NCBI GenBank assembly: GCA_963930775.1
Contig: OZ005691.1
Span: forward strand, 8,615,000-8,678,999
DNA length: 64,000 nt
DNA from: Cliona cf. orientalis
Taxonomy: Eukaryota > Porifera > Demospongiae > Clionaida > Clionaidae
Direction of reading: 5' to 3'
Shown here piece after piece: positions 43,777 through 54,885 of this stretch. The notes under the pieces were generated by a model. The model ran no database searches and was not told the DNA's origin. It was given only the letters and a program-made list of their open reading frames with translations. The translations under genes were made by a program, and so were the position numbers. Numbering within the stretch: the first letter of the stretch is position 1; each line of letters starts with the position of its first letter.

Positions 43777-44263
43777 CTTCACGAAAACTCCACTCTCTCT
43801 GGGCCCAAAACTGATTTGAAAAAATAACACCTGCTATGCATTATGGCATGTGCGCGTCTATTTACGTGAAAAGTAATATTGCACTCATCCTGTTGAAACA
43901 GCACACTTTGTGCTGATTTAGCACAAAGGTTCATTTTCAGCTCACTCCAGTACATTTAGCACACTCAATTTAACACATTTAGATTAGGCTAATTAGCACC
44001 TGTTTTGAAACAGCACAGTTGTGTGCTGATGGATAGCCAAACAGCACACTTATTGTGCAATTTTCAAATGAAACAACACACTATGTGTGCTGAATTAGTA
44101 AACAGCACAGCACTGTGCTACTTTAGCACGCTAAATAGCATCAAAATAGCACACCACTTTTCTCTGTGTTCAGATCACTAAATTTAATTTAAAACTTCAC
44201 CAATATTAATGGAGAGCCATTTCACCAAATTTAATGCACGCCAGAGTTATCCACTGTACGGTA

Positions 44264-44756
44264 CATAGGCACTGTGATGCTAACTCTGCATGCATGATGC
44301 ACACATACAGTAATAGTAACACACTGGTGTAGGGCATGCATGCAGGTACAAAATCATGAATATTTTGTTTCAAAAATGTTTCTTCCTGAAAATGACCCAA
44401 TACTGCATTATGTTAACAGAAAATGTGCATAACTTTCGTATAATATTATTTAATTTTTGCATTACCCATGCTACCCGAAGTATTTTTGCGACACATAGCT
44501 ACAAGTACATAATATTAAACATGACTGTATTAAACAATACTGTAACAACCTTAGCATCTTCTAGGTACCACCTGAATGAATGGTTGCTATTCAATGACGC
44601 TGCCATGGTACAACCACTATATTACTACATTCATAGCATTTCTCTATTTTCGATGTAACTACTTAGTGCATAATTTTGGATACATAACATATGCCTTGGG
44701 TACACCACGGCCAGAAGGTCTCTGACAGTGCTGATACGATCGCCTATAATATAGTA
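44264..44756. other. Spacer without recognised features
   Basis: AT-rich sequence with short reading frames that look random. Nothing can be supported. Confidence 0.4.
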
Positions 44757-45087
44757 GCTTTCTTTCTTTCTTTCTTTGTGTTTACCATCATTGTGGTGCT
44801 AATGAGGGCCTGGAAGTATAGCCTGAGGTTAATTTGAACAAGTCCCCCAGGACCCACAGTTTTATATCCCCTCCAAAGGATGCGGTCAAAACACTACCTC
44901 ATTTTCTGGGGTAGAGCTGAGTAGACTTCAGAGCGATTCCCATAACCCATGCACAACATGGCTAGCATGCCTTTTTGTTTTGTGGGATCTTAAAGGAAAG
45001 AAAGTGCCCTGCCACTGGTGGGACTTGAACCCATGACTCTGGGTCAAGAGCAAAGGTCTTTAGCCACTAGGCCATGTGCACCAGTGA
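44757..45087 (-). mobile_element. tRNA-derived SINE with (AAAG)n tail
   Basis: On the minus strand a tRNA-like head begins near 45087 (GGTGCACATGGCCTAGTGG, containing an A box). About 40 bases later comes the B box GGGTTCAAGTCC, with matching CCAC/GTGG closing bases. About 250 bases of unrelated body follow, and the element ends in AAAG repeats (plus strand TTTC at 44758-44777). This is the classic layout of a Pol III-transcribed SINE. A functional tRNA is unlikely because the acceptor and anticodon stems do not close well by eye. Confidence 0.75.
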
Positions 45088-45245
45088 CCCTAACTATCAA
45101 TATAATTAATATGGTATAGGGTGTACAATTTATTAATACATCAATTTTGTTGACTATAATAATAGTATAGCTATAGCTATAGCTAGATGTTACTATAATA
45201 TTCAATACTAGTGACAACAAGCTAACCAAAGTAGCAACAAGTGCA

Positions 45246-45438
45246 TCAATTGAGTATTGCAACAGTGGGGATACAAACAAGCCCTTAGTCTATTTCCTTT
45301 AGGGATAGCTACTCAATCATGCCAGTAGGAAATTGAAAAAAATTTTTTCAATTTCCTACTGGCATGATTGAGTAGCTATCCCTAAAGGAAATAGACTAAG
45401 GGCTTGTTTGTATCCCCACTGTTGCAATACTCAATTGA
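45246..45438. repeat. 193-nt nearly perfect palindrome
   Basis: The arms run from TCAATTGAGTATTGCAACAG at 45246 to its complement ending at 45438, meeting at AAAAAAATTTTTT around 45342. I find essentially no mismatch by eye. A single diverged arm (AACAAGCCCTATTTCCTTTA) lies at about 46735-46800. Such a structure would extrude as a cruciform or be transcribed as a long hairpin RNA. Confidence 0.9.
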
Positions 45439-46111
45439 TATTATTTATTGCACTGCATAAAGACAATGAATGCATTGGAGTGCATGCACTGTTATAAAAA
45501 GGTGCTACTGTAACATGTACACTTTTTGGGGTGCTTGTAGTGCTGTTTATATTTGATAGTATCCCTAGGGTGCACACCCTGCACCGCTATACATGCATGC
45601 ATGTAACGGTGAGGGTTCTGCACTCAGCCAGTGCATTCATTTTAATGCTCACCATAATAATATATATTATGTGCAAAGGTTACCCACTGTACGGTAGGTA
45701 CTGTGAGCATATCCCCTATCATTTGGAGGTTATTATTTTTAAATTAGTGAATTGTCAGCCTCAATATTAATGCGGAACCGGAGCTAGGTTCTAAAATATT
45801 CTCCTGAAAGAAGACATAAAACAAGGCTCCCATAAAATGGACAAGCTATTATACACATCCACTCAATTATGGACATGTAACACTGCATGGTTCCCACATA
45901 CACACATACAGTAACAGTTACTGTTTAACTTAGAAAAATAACACACACATGAACGTACAATATCATGCATGCATGAACAGCTTATGCATGCATCAAGAAA
46001 TTGAGCCACAATCCCACGTATGATAATAATTATAGATCAAATTTAAGCTATAATACAGCCAGGGCAATAAATTAATACTGGATATTGACCAGGGCAATAT
46101 CATGTAGCTAA

Positions 46112-46595
46112 GGGGGCTTGTCCAAAGAGTCCTTATGGAAAAATTGACGTCATTATGATGTTGGGGGGGGGGGGGGGGGGGGGGAGGGGGTCTCAATTGG
46201 TACACATCTGCACTATCAGCAGACTTTAGCTTTAGTTGTGGTTATGCATTCTTGTGGTTGAACAAGTCTAGACGTGCCTCCAGCAGTGTCAAAATTTGCA
46301 TTTTTAATTAGTGACAGCCACTATGTAGCTATATATTTTAAAAAGTGTACACGTAGCTACAGGAGAGCAAGAAACTGTCAAAGAAGCACAGGTATGCAAT
46401 GAATCCGTGAAGACATAGCTATAATAGTACCGTAGAATACAAGTGAATACTGAATGGTAGGCTAAATGGAGCAGAATCAGAGTTTTAGTGTTGAATCTAT
46501 GCTGAAATGCTGTAACGTTAAGAGCGGGGGAGGGGGATAAAATATTAACGTCGAAATGACGTTAATTTTTCCACAAGGACTTTGGACAAGCCCCC
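46112..46595. mobile_element. PIF/Harbinger-like MITE, target duplication TAA
   Basis: The ends GGGGGCTTGTCCAAAGAGTC and ACTTTGGACAAGCCCCC are inverted repeats over about 50 bases each. They are flanked by TAA at 46109-46111 and 46596-46598. The interior has a G run of about 20 and no coding frame. A TWA duplication with GG-rich ends fits PIF/Harbinger. Confidence 0.8.
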
Positions 46596-47450
46596 TAATT
46601 GCCCTGTGGTACAGCTGCTGACTATATTATTTAATTTATTATACAGGTAGCTACCATAATATTATAGCCCAATGCATGATCAGACACAAACATGTACTCC
46701 ACATTAAAGTTTGTAGTGTGGTAATATTGCAGCCCAGCAGTGAGAATAAAAACAAGCCCTATTTCCTTTACAGATATACTCAATTACGCTAGTACGAAAC
46801 TGAATCAAAACTGTACACAACCTCATATTATGGATAAGAAAGAAATAAACAACCTCATAAATTGCTAGCTATTTACCTTATAGGTTGTACTCACAGTAAA
46901 CCGGCTTCTTTACATGAATGCAGCAGTTAAAATGATAGTATTAAGCCCCGTTTACATAATGTTATGCAAGCTGGTTTAGACAAAACCGCTTTGAAATGCA
47001 CTTTAATCGTAGGGCCTTAAGCCAGCTTATGTAAGAGCCTTACGCCATGCAGCTTAGAGCATTTACACATGGGTCGACAGTTTTTTTTTGTATAGCAACC
47101 ATGTATCCTAAACCGGTTTGAAATCGGTTTCAAACCATGCACCTATACTAACAATGTAATAATAATTATAATATTATAGTAGAGTATAGTTTTCCAAGGA
47201 TACAGTGTTAGTTCATGCTACGCAGCAACACATGCATGCTCTTGCAACTGATCTGAAATCTGAATCTTCCCATACATGGATACATAGATACAAGTAGGCA
47301 ATTTAATTTAGTGTATACTACTCCTAAGAAGCAGGCAAAAAGTGGTGTAGCATGGAGGAATTCGAATCCTTATCATTCAGGACAAACTGAAAGTAGTCTG
47401 GGTAGTGCCATTTCTACCTTCTTTCCGATTGGCATAATCATTATTATAGT

Positions 47451-47720
47451 CTTGCAAGCATTGATCGATCTTCATATAATAGCTAATTATATGCAAAAAT
47501 GGGAAGCTAGGTCTGATGACATCAGAATAATATCTTAATTGAAAGTTTTAGCTACATATTAATAGCTAGACACTGTTTATGAGTCTTGCAAGCATTGATC
47601 GATCTTCATATTAAATATAATAGCTAATTATATGCAAAAATGGGAAGCTAGGTCTGATGACATCAGAATAATATCTTAATTGAAAGTTTTACATATTAAT
47701 AGTGAGACACTGTTTATGAG
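47451..47720 (+). repeat. ~133-bp recent tandem duplication
   Basis: The block GTCTTGCAAGCATTGATCGA ... GACACTGTTTATGAG occurs twice in a row (about 47451-47583 and 47584-47720), nearly identical except for a few short indels. Each copy ends with the GACACTGTTTATGAG motif seen at the ends of the 18.4-kb foldback element. Confidence 0.85.
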
Positions 47721-48108
47721 CCTAGGGGATTTGATTGAGAAGACTGATATATGGACATAGCTACTCCATGTAGAATTCCCATGCAGATGAAGTGAGCATT
47801 CTTCAGTGAGACCCTATTAATTATTAATATTACTGTCTATAGCATCCGACCATGCATTAAAACAGCTAGGCTAAGTGTCTAGCTACTGAGTGCTAAAAAA
47901 GTTTACAAGGTTCTTTTTATGAAGCTGTACACATGCATGGATTTTTGTCGGTGCAGCAGATGAAGCTAGCTTATATATAAGGTTGTCTTTTTCATGAATG
48001 CTAGGAGCGATATGGATATATTTATTTCAATAATAATACCTCAACTCAAATAATCAGATCACAATATAGCTAAGCCTATTAACTTTGTTACGAGTAGCTA
48101 TAGGCAAT

Positions 48109-48445
48109 CAGGGGCGGATCGGGGGGGGGGGGGGGTCATGGGGAGCAGATGATCCCCCCCCCCCTTCCAGGGCTGAATATCTTGTAGCTACCAACTTGCT
48201 GTGCTTGGCTAAACAGCCAGCTTTACCACCCTCCCTTCAACTAATGAACCTTGAATTGACACAAAATATAGCTAAAAACCTGTTTGTACGGTGAGAAAGA
48301 CGGATTCCATTGACATCTCGGGCTGTTTGTCTAGTTCGCGGCAACGATATGGGCGTGGTTTTCACGAAAATGGGCGTGGCCAATAATTCGCGCGAGATTA
48401 TTTAATGTATGATCCCCCCGACTTGATGTCCTGGATCCGCCCATG
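48109..48445. mobile_element. MITE with CAGGGGCGGATC ends and 5-bp target duplication GCAAT
   Basis: The left end CAGGGGCGGATC and the right end CTGGATCCGCCCATG are related inverted repeats. GCAAT flanks both sides (48104-48108 and 48446-48450). It carries G and C runs and GGGCGTGG words, and is non-coding. Confidence 0.75.
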
Positions 48446-48692
48446 GCAATGAGGTAACTTGCGGGTCAGTTATCTATGGTGCATGAGAGTGCAGCATGAC
48501 ATTGTGACATCTAGCTATTCGCGCTACTATAGCTACATGTAGCTTTACCCATTACGCATGCGCATGGTAACTTACCTAGCCCCATGCATCCCCCCCCCCC
48601 CCATATTAAGCTGGCAGCGGACTAGGATAGCGTCATAGCGTTATCCTCCCGTGTCCCTAAGCTAGCGATTATCACTGTCTGAGTCAATAGCA

Positions 48693-49131
48693 ATGGACGT
48701 AAACGTTGACGAGACTACAAATGTAAGGTCAACACTAGAGGAATTACTTGGTCATCATGGACTCAAGAAAGGAAATTTGGACCGCCAGTGTCCTCAAGAG
48801 GTTGTTACGAAGATTGCGTTGGAACTTGGCTTTGAGAAATGGCAGGTTCTTGGTCGCACAGGATTCGGTTTTCCCGACAGCAAAATAGCTGCGATTGGCC
48901 GCAGTACCAAACAGGGAGATGAACGAAATAAGGCATTGCTGACTTTTTGGATGAAAACGAATGGCAAAAACGCTACATATCTCATGTTAGCCGAAGCTTT
49001 GTATGCTGCTGAGCTATTGGAGGTGCTGGACAAATTCTGTGAGGCATCAAAACAGCAGTCTCATGTGGAGATGTGCCCCGATAGTATAGCTGATGGAAGT
49101 CCAGCACACCCTCCATCTGATGGAGGTGAAG
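48693..49131 (+). CDS. Death-domain protein, first coding exon
   Basis: The ATG starts MDVNVDETTNVRSTLEELL. Residues about 38-118 fit a Death domain: a hydrophobic pattern with WQVLGRTGFGFPDSKIAAI, then LLTFWMKTNGKNATYLMLAEAL and a C-terminal LLEVLDKFCE. The exon ends GGTGAAG|GTAAAT in phase 1 after an acidic, Pro-rich linker. Death domains recruit partners in apoptosis or innate signalling, so a cytoplasmic adaptor or receptor is inferred. The downstream exons are uncertain. Phase-1 candidates lie at 55886-55993, 61696-61779 and 62295-62390, and the gene may leave the window. If they belong, its introns contain the second foldback structure. Confidence 0.7.
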
Positions 49132-51554
49132 GTAAATAAGTAGCTATATAATATAGCTAGCATACATGCATGCAATAACTTTGTACACGCATAATTATAA
49201 TATATAATAGCACAGGTGTGTAATTAGAATGTGGAGTACCGCATGTCAAATTACAGCGCCACCCTAATTCAAGCACCACTTGGAGATTAACAACTGTTAT
49301 GTAAATATAATTATTATACTGAATATCTATAGTGCCAGCTGCAGTGTTACTGGAATTAGTTCAGCACAACACTAGGCTAAGCATGCACTTGCAAACATTG
49401 ACTGGTACGTAGTAATATGCCGGGCAAAATAGACTCATTGATAAGTATAGTGTACTATATTATACAAAAATAAAAGGAAGTAGGCGACCGGTATAGCAGA
49501 CTAACCGCATGACACAATTATTCAGGAAGCAAAATTAATGTGACCACACAAAACATTACTATATTATTATACCACAGAATATTCATGGCTTGTCCATGAA
49601 AACTACGTAGCTAGCTCAGCTCACTTGAAATCGCCAGGTATGCCATGTTTGCAATGTTTCCTTGTAGAAGTGGGTTTCCTGTTCTTTATAGATTAGGATG
49701 AGGGACTTACCACTCTCTTGCCCACCTCCGTTATATTAAATTACAATTTCCTGGTCACAATAATATCATAATCCCCTAGTAGTACCATGCACAACATTCA
49801 TTTGACAATATGTATATATCTCTGTGCCTGTCAGTCTGCTGTAACCCTAGCTGCAACTATCAAAATGTATGTTAGAGAATTGCATGCCGGAGAAGCATTG
49901 TATATGGCATCAGGAAAATACACACAAGAAAGCATTCTTCTTGGCTATCGTAATAATTTTAAGTAATTCCTTCTGTTTAGCTTTTAGCTTGCTAGATTCT
50001 TGCTCATGTGGCATGTAACTTAATTATTCTGCTTTCATGCAGTGAATTAGGTACATTGTGATGCAAAGCAGTATTAATATATAACCAGTATAATACGACC
50101 AAACCTATAATAATATTATTATCTCTATAAACTGTCAGACATTTCTTTATTGAACTAAGTGCATTAGCATGGTAGAGTAACTTTAAATTAATGTTCATAA
50201 TGATGGCATGTTTCAATTAGAGTTGAACCTCAAATCTAATTCTCTCGACCACCGTACTCTCCCGTATAATATATCTCCCTATAGCTTTACTCTACCTATC
50301 ATCCAAGCAAATAATTATTATAACCTGCAACTATGATGACTATATATTCAACTGCTGGAGCCATACAAATCAATGAACACCGACGGTGGATAAAAACTAT
50401 CTGCTCTTATACTAAAGAGCAGACATTTATTAGAATCCTATACACAAGTTGCTGAAAAGTTAGTTGTTGTCAACTGGAGCACACTAAATGTTATTACGGT
50501 GGCTAGGTACACCCTTGGTATAGTGTACAATAAACCACAATGGGTGTAATTATTGAAACAATACCTTTTGTGATGATATTGATTCTAGGTACCCATACAT
50601 TTAGCTATTATATTAATTTTGCTGGTTGTCAGATAATGTCAACATCACCACAATTATATTATGGCTGAAGATACCTATGGTGCTTGGGGTATCATACTCT
50701 GGGCCCTTACCGTGGTACTAAATCCATGGAAAATTTTATCTCTATTATTAGAATCCTGAAATGACGCAGCTATATATGGTGGTCGATTTCTGAGATTGTG
50801 CATGTGTGTACACCACCAAAGTTTTCTGTTGCCTATATAATATAGTAGCCAAAGTTATTGTTGCATGGACTTCTAATTTCCTGTATACCGCATGTTTAGA
50901 CCTGTATCCTTACCTAAGTAAGTCTTTAGTTGTCTCTAGATTTGTCGCCTTCATGTTGCAGACAACGAAAGATCAACCATGCAGAAATGGCAACTCTAGC
51001 TTATGAAATAACAATAAGATGCCAGCCTCTGAGGTGATACCAACCTCACTTAGCTACAAAATCACAGATTTATAATCACTAACTTTTAAATTACTGTAAT
51101 ATATATTGACACAAAAATCCATCAGCTGCACACCTAGAAACAAACTTTTGGAAAGCATATATATATTTCAGTTTTGCGCACACCAGCTTACGTAAAATGA
51201 ACTAATTTGTATACTGACACACTCTAAAGCCAGCTTCAAATAGCTAAGCAGCTAGAAACTCATGTGTTTGTCATAATTGTAAATGGATTTTTGAGTCGAT
51301 CATTATAGTGGGATAAGATTGTCATCATCAACTATAGTCTAAGAGCTCTTTAGAGCACATACCCCACGCACCCATTGCATAATCTATAGATCTACTTTGG
51401 TGTGCAAGGTTAAAGTTGAATCTAAGAAAAAATTTATAGCAGAAATGCTATAGTTGTACGATGATGTCAGCTAACACTTATTCTCTTTCTGCCCTAGACC
51501 TAGACTATAGGAAGACATGAACTGCTAGCTACTACTTATAATTATTATATACAT
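49132..51554. other. Probable intron or intergenic region
   Basis: No convincing exon, RNA gene or repeat. AT-rich, with only short random frames. Confidence 0.4.
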
Positions 51555-51845
51555 CTCAGTTGTGTGCATGAGCAGAAAGCACGTGGTCTGCATGCACTAT
51601 TATTCATTGAGTGGCTATATGCGTGTCTATGATGGCCAGCAAAAAGGCTTTATTTAATTTTGTGACACTTGTGAAGCATATCCCTCAATTTGAAGCCCAC
51701 TGAAGCCAGTTTCTCACCAAGTTTGATTGATTCCTTGTGCTTACGAGTTTCTCTGGTACCTAGGTCTCGAGATATGGCGATTTTTGTGCTAATAACAACA
51801 AATGACACAACTGATTACTTTTACCCCCTTGCGCATGCGCTTGGG
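51555..51845. repeat. Dispersed repeat, copy matching 62500-62785 in reverse
   Basis: Both segments share, in opposite orientation, TGAGCAGAAAGCAC, AAAAGGCT.TATTT, ATCCCTCAATTTG and CTAGGTCTCGAGATAT-like blocks. A third partial copy at about 62875-63035 overlaps the end with TTAGCACAAAAATTACCAT. No inverted ends or coding frame are visible, so the repeat class is unknown. Confidence 0.6.
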
Positions 51846-53300
51846 ATCAGACTGTAGGCACCTACTACATACAGTTGACATGTTTCTTTGGCTAGACAGC
51901 ATTGATGTGTCACAGTGATTATCTGGCAGCATTGCCCAAACCATAGACACTACTCAGCTGTATGTGAAAAATAAGTACCTTCCCAGGAACAATTACAGAA
52001 ACTGATATGAATTAGCTAAATAGCTAGCTAATTACTCAATTAAGTTGCCTAATGACTAGTATCTAGATAACTTTGGCTTAATTCTCTGTTGAGAATACTT
52101 ATGAGAGCATGAAATGTAAGATTGTAACCAGGAAAAGTTTATTATGTGGCCAATTGAATCAAGATAATTGACGAGATATGGCTTGAATCCAAGTATGATA
52201 AGATTATAGGTTGATTAGAGATGGCTGGGTAAGAAAACAAGGGCCATTGGAGGTAATAATATAGACTAACAGCGGGCTATAATTTCACAGAGTCAGGAAA
52301 AGTTTAGTTCAATGGCTTTGTGTCCAGAAGCTGACTTGTCTGCTCAGCTAAGATGCCCTGGGGGGTGTGGGGGTGGGCCTCATCCTTCTTCCCTGTGTTG
52401 GGAGGAACCTAGGGACAAGACTACTCAAACCACTGGGTGCTGTACAAGTACTATAAGGAGATAGTGTATGTCTTGCTAAGAATAGTTGTCAATGGTAAGA
52501 CGTTTATCCAGATGTGACTGGGTGGGTTCTAGTACTCTTACTGAGCTTAGCTGCAGCTAGATGCCACTTTCCACACCTGGGTATCACACGTGAACGTACA
52601 CACATGGTACATTAATTTTGACACTTAGATAGGTCCAAGTACTGGGCACAAGAGTGTAGCTACAGTGAAGAGAGAGAGAGTGAGGTTCATATGATAATAT
52701 TGAGTATGAACCCTTGACCATCTCCCCAGTAGCTGCATAGTGTAATGGTGTATGTGGTAAAAGGTCGTCAATAGAATGCGTACACATCAATCAATGCTCG
52801 CCCCAGAAATCATGGAGATGGCGTCTAAGATCGACTCTCAGCCTTGACAGCGACAAGTTTCGATGCTTCAATCACAGAGACGAACTCGACAGTACAGTAT
52901 TCCTTCCGAATTTCAGGTTGATCACGCTGCTGCAGTCGCGCGCGGGACAGCCACTGGACTAAGAGAGAGATTTCCTAACACAGTTTTTGTATACAAAACA
53001 TGAAGGGCACATGATGTCCCTTTCACTTATCCATACTACAGGAAACTACACATTTTAGGTAGCGTCTCAGGTAGAGGATAGGGCTGAATTTCCTACACAG
53101 ATCATGTACCAGAGGATTTATGAACTATCATACTGTAGGAAATATTTAAGGACATATCAGGTATCCTGACGAAAAAATACATGAAATCAATAGTTTTCAA
53201 CAATGACAATACACTACAAAAATACAGCATATACATACACTATAAAGCAACACTATAGTACAGTCATATTATGTACACAGTTACTAAATATGTTCAACCT

Positions 53301-53824
53301 TTAGTTACATATCGAGTTCACATAGCTTCTGGTAACTTGCTTCTGGTTGGTCACATTCACTCTGTATTGAGAAATAAATACACACAAGGTCAGTACATTA
53401 ATCTGTGGCATACATTGTACACATTCAGTAATTCTGGGAGAGTTACGGCTCAAGTATGGCACACATTCGTACCGTGACAGTTTGCCATGCAGAAGTGATT
53501 TGTATTGGGTGATGACATCACGCACGGTTGCTCTATAGGCAGCTATACTTTGTATGGTACAATTTTCCAAAAACAAAGTTCAATAGCCTCACATGTAACA
53601 TTATGAACTTACCAATTATATAACTTTGATGTAAAGCCACATGTACCTCAAAGCAACCGTCTGGTACTGAATAGCTCCAAACTTCCAAGCTACTAACACC
53701 ACACAGCACAGCTGGGCTCACTGGTTCACCTGGCAAATTATTTTGTTTGGTTTAAACTGTTTTATAGTTATTCTATCAACTTACCAGATAATAACTGAGG
53801 CCTAATTGCTTTCAAGTCACTCAT
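53301..53824 (-). CDS. Small three-exon gene inside the CACTA-like element, unknown function
   Basis: Predicted exons 53824-53785, 53729-53613 and 53542-53301 join in frame to 132 codons. They start MSDLKAIRPQLLSGEP and end with a stop. Both introns have strong G|GTAAGTT donors, and the first acceptor is TTTGCCAG. The middle contains LEVWSYSVPDGCFEVHVALHQ and the last exon has four cysteines. I do not recognise the protein. The last exon could be spliced further (a TT|GTGTGTATTT donor near 53400). Its position inside a transposon suggests an element-encoded accessory or a captured host fragment. Confidence 0.4.
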
Positions 53825-54196
53825 GATAGCTCATAATACTGTCACAAAAACGGTGGCAGCCTGAGTCAGTGATACACCATCATCCTGTGTATAAAGGTAT
53901 TAAAAATAATTATGTAGATCTTGCCAGTTATTACAGTATACCACATTTCTCACATTTTGCTTCTGCATGTCGATCTGGAAGCTTGTCACAGTGCCATACT
54001 ACGAACAGCGGGATACAGCTTCATCTAGGACGAGACTAAGCGCTGCATCAGCATAATTTGAAATGAATGGCACATGCATGTCACGTGATCGTTAGGGCCC
54101 ATGCTTGGACTCCGCCCATATCATGCAAGAAGCTTCGAAGATGAAGAGGGCCAGAGAGATTGCATGAGTGAGTAGTATTAAATGAGACAAGAAGAG

Positions 54197-54595
54197 AGCT
54201 GTCAAGATGTCTCATCTTTCGGCAGCAGCCTGTCAAGATGTCCCATCTTTCGGCAGGTAGCCTTGCGTGAGAAGAGAGGGGCAACGATGAGCCCAGCCAG
54301 AGCCTGAGCTGTCAAGATGTCTCATCTTTCGGCAGCAGCCTGTCAAGATGTCTCAGTCATCTTTCGGCAGGTAGCCTTGGGTGAGAAGAGACTCTGGCTT
54401 TTGGGGGTAACGATGAGCCCAGCCAGAGAGCTGTCAAGATGTCTCATCTTTCGGCAGCAGCCTGTCAAGATGTTCCATCTTTCGGCAGGTAGCCTTGGGT
54501 GAGAAGGGAGCTTGTGGGGCAACGATGAGCCCAGCCAGAGAGCTGTGGCACTGAGATGTCTCATCATTCAGCAGGTAGCCTTGTATGAGTAGAGA
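54197..54595 (+). repeat. ~110-bp minisatellite, four units
   Basis: Units start near 54197, 54306, 54427 and 54538 with AGCTGTCAAGATGTCTCATC (the last is diverged). Each contains a second half-repeat CAAGATGTCCCATCTTTCGG and ends GATGAGCCCAGCCAGAG. It is internal to the CACTA-like element; reading frames through it are not genes. Confidence 0.85.
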
Positions 54596-54741
54596 GCGGG
54601 CCCAACCACTTCTTGCATCATAAGTTATATTGGGAGAATGTGTGAATGAAATGTTAGTGACACTTCATGTATCCACCAGCACAAATAACACAAGACATCA
54701 AGTTTCATGTGTACACAGAATATGAATGACATATGATCTAT

Positions 54742-54885
54742 CCACTAGCCTAAGAAACTGTGCAGTATACTTCATGAGTGCATGTACAAAAAACGTACAG
54801 GAAATTTCACTCCCCACTAGCCTAAGAAACTGTGCAGTATACTTCATGAGTGCATGTACAAAAAATGTACAGGAAACTTCACTTG
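54742..54885 (+). repeat. 72-bp direct repeat, two units, near the right end of the CACTA-like element
   Basis: CCACTAGCCTAAGAAACTGT starts both units at 54742 and 54814, and each ends with GTACAGGAAA.TTCACT. The terminal ATTTCACT/AGGAAAT word recurs just before the element end, as expected of subterminal repeats. Confidence 0.85.

Larger units (their letters stand above)
41197..44168. mobile_element. CACAGAGAAAA-ended element with GTGCT subterminal repeats (layer 2)
   Basis: The left end CACAGAGAAAACAAGTGTGCTA and the right end AGCACACCACTTTTCTCTGTG are inverted repeats. About 190 bases at the left and 290 at the right are packed with GTGTGCT/AGCACAC words. TT flanks both ends, a possible 2-bp target duplication. 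CAC ends with dense subterminal repeats resemble CACTA/EnSpm elements. No transposase is seen, and the inside holds another element and exon-like segments. Confidence 0.75.
41100..44263. mobile_element. TACCGTATAATGGG MITE split by a later insertion (layer 1)
   Basis: The left fragment 41100-41196 starts TACCGTATAATGGGAAATTT. The right fragment 44169-44263 contains GGAGAGCCATTTCACCAAAT and ends GTACGGTA. Together they match the intact element at 7835-8014, whose right half has GGAGAGCCATCTCACCAAAT. About 2970 bases separate the two halves. Confidence 0.8.
45439..48692. other. Gene-poor region with MITEs, poly-G/poly-C runs and a tandem duplication
   Basis: It contains the PIF-like MITE, the duplicated ~133-bp block and a CAG-ended MITE, listed separately. 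One short frame at 47311-47538 predicts a membrane helix (IGIIIIIVLQALIDL), but nothing else supports it as a gene. G or C runs occur at about 46164-46187, 48121-48135 and 48590-48602. Confidence 0.45.

Noticed and set aside
45000-45087. Functional tRNA gene on the minus strand
   Set aside because: A and B boxes are present, but the stems do not pair properly and the sequence continues into a SINE body with an AAAG tail.
47311-47538. Small membrane protein (75 codons)
   Set aside because: The only support is one hydrophobic stretch; its 3' half is in the recently duplicated block and no homology is recognised.
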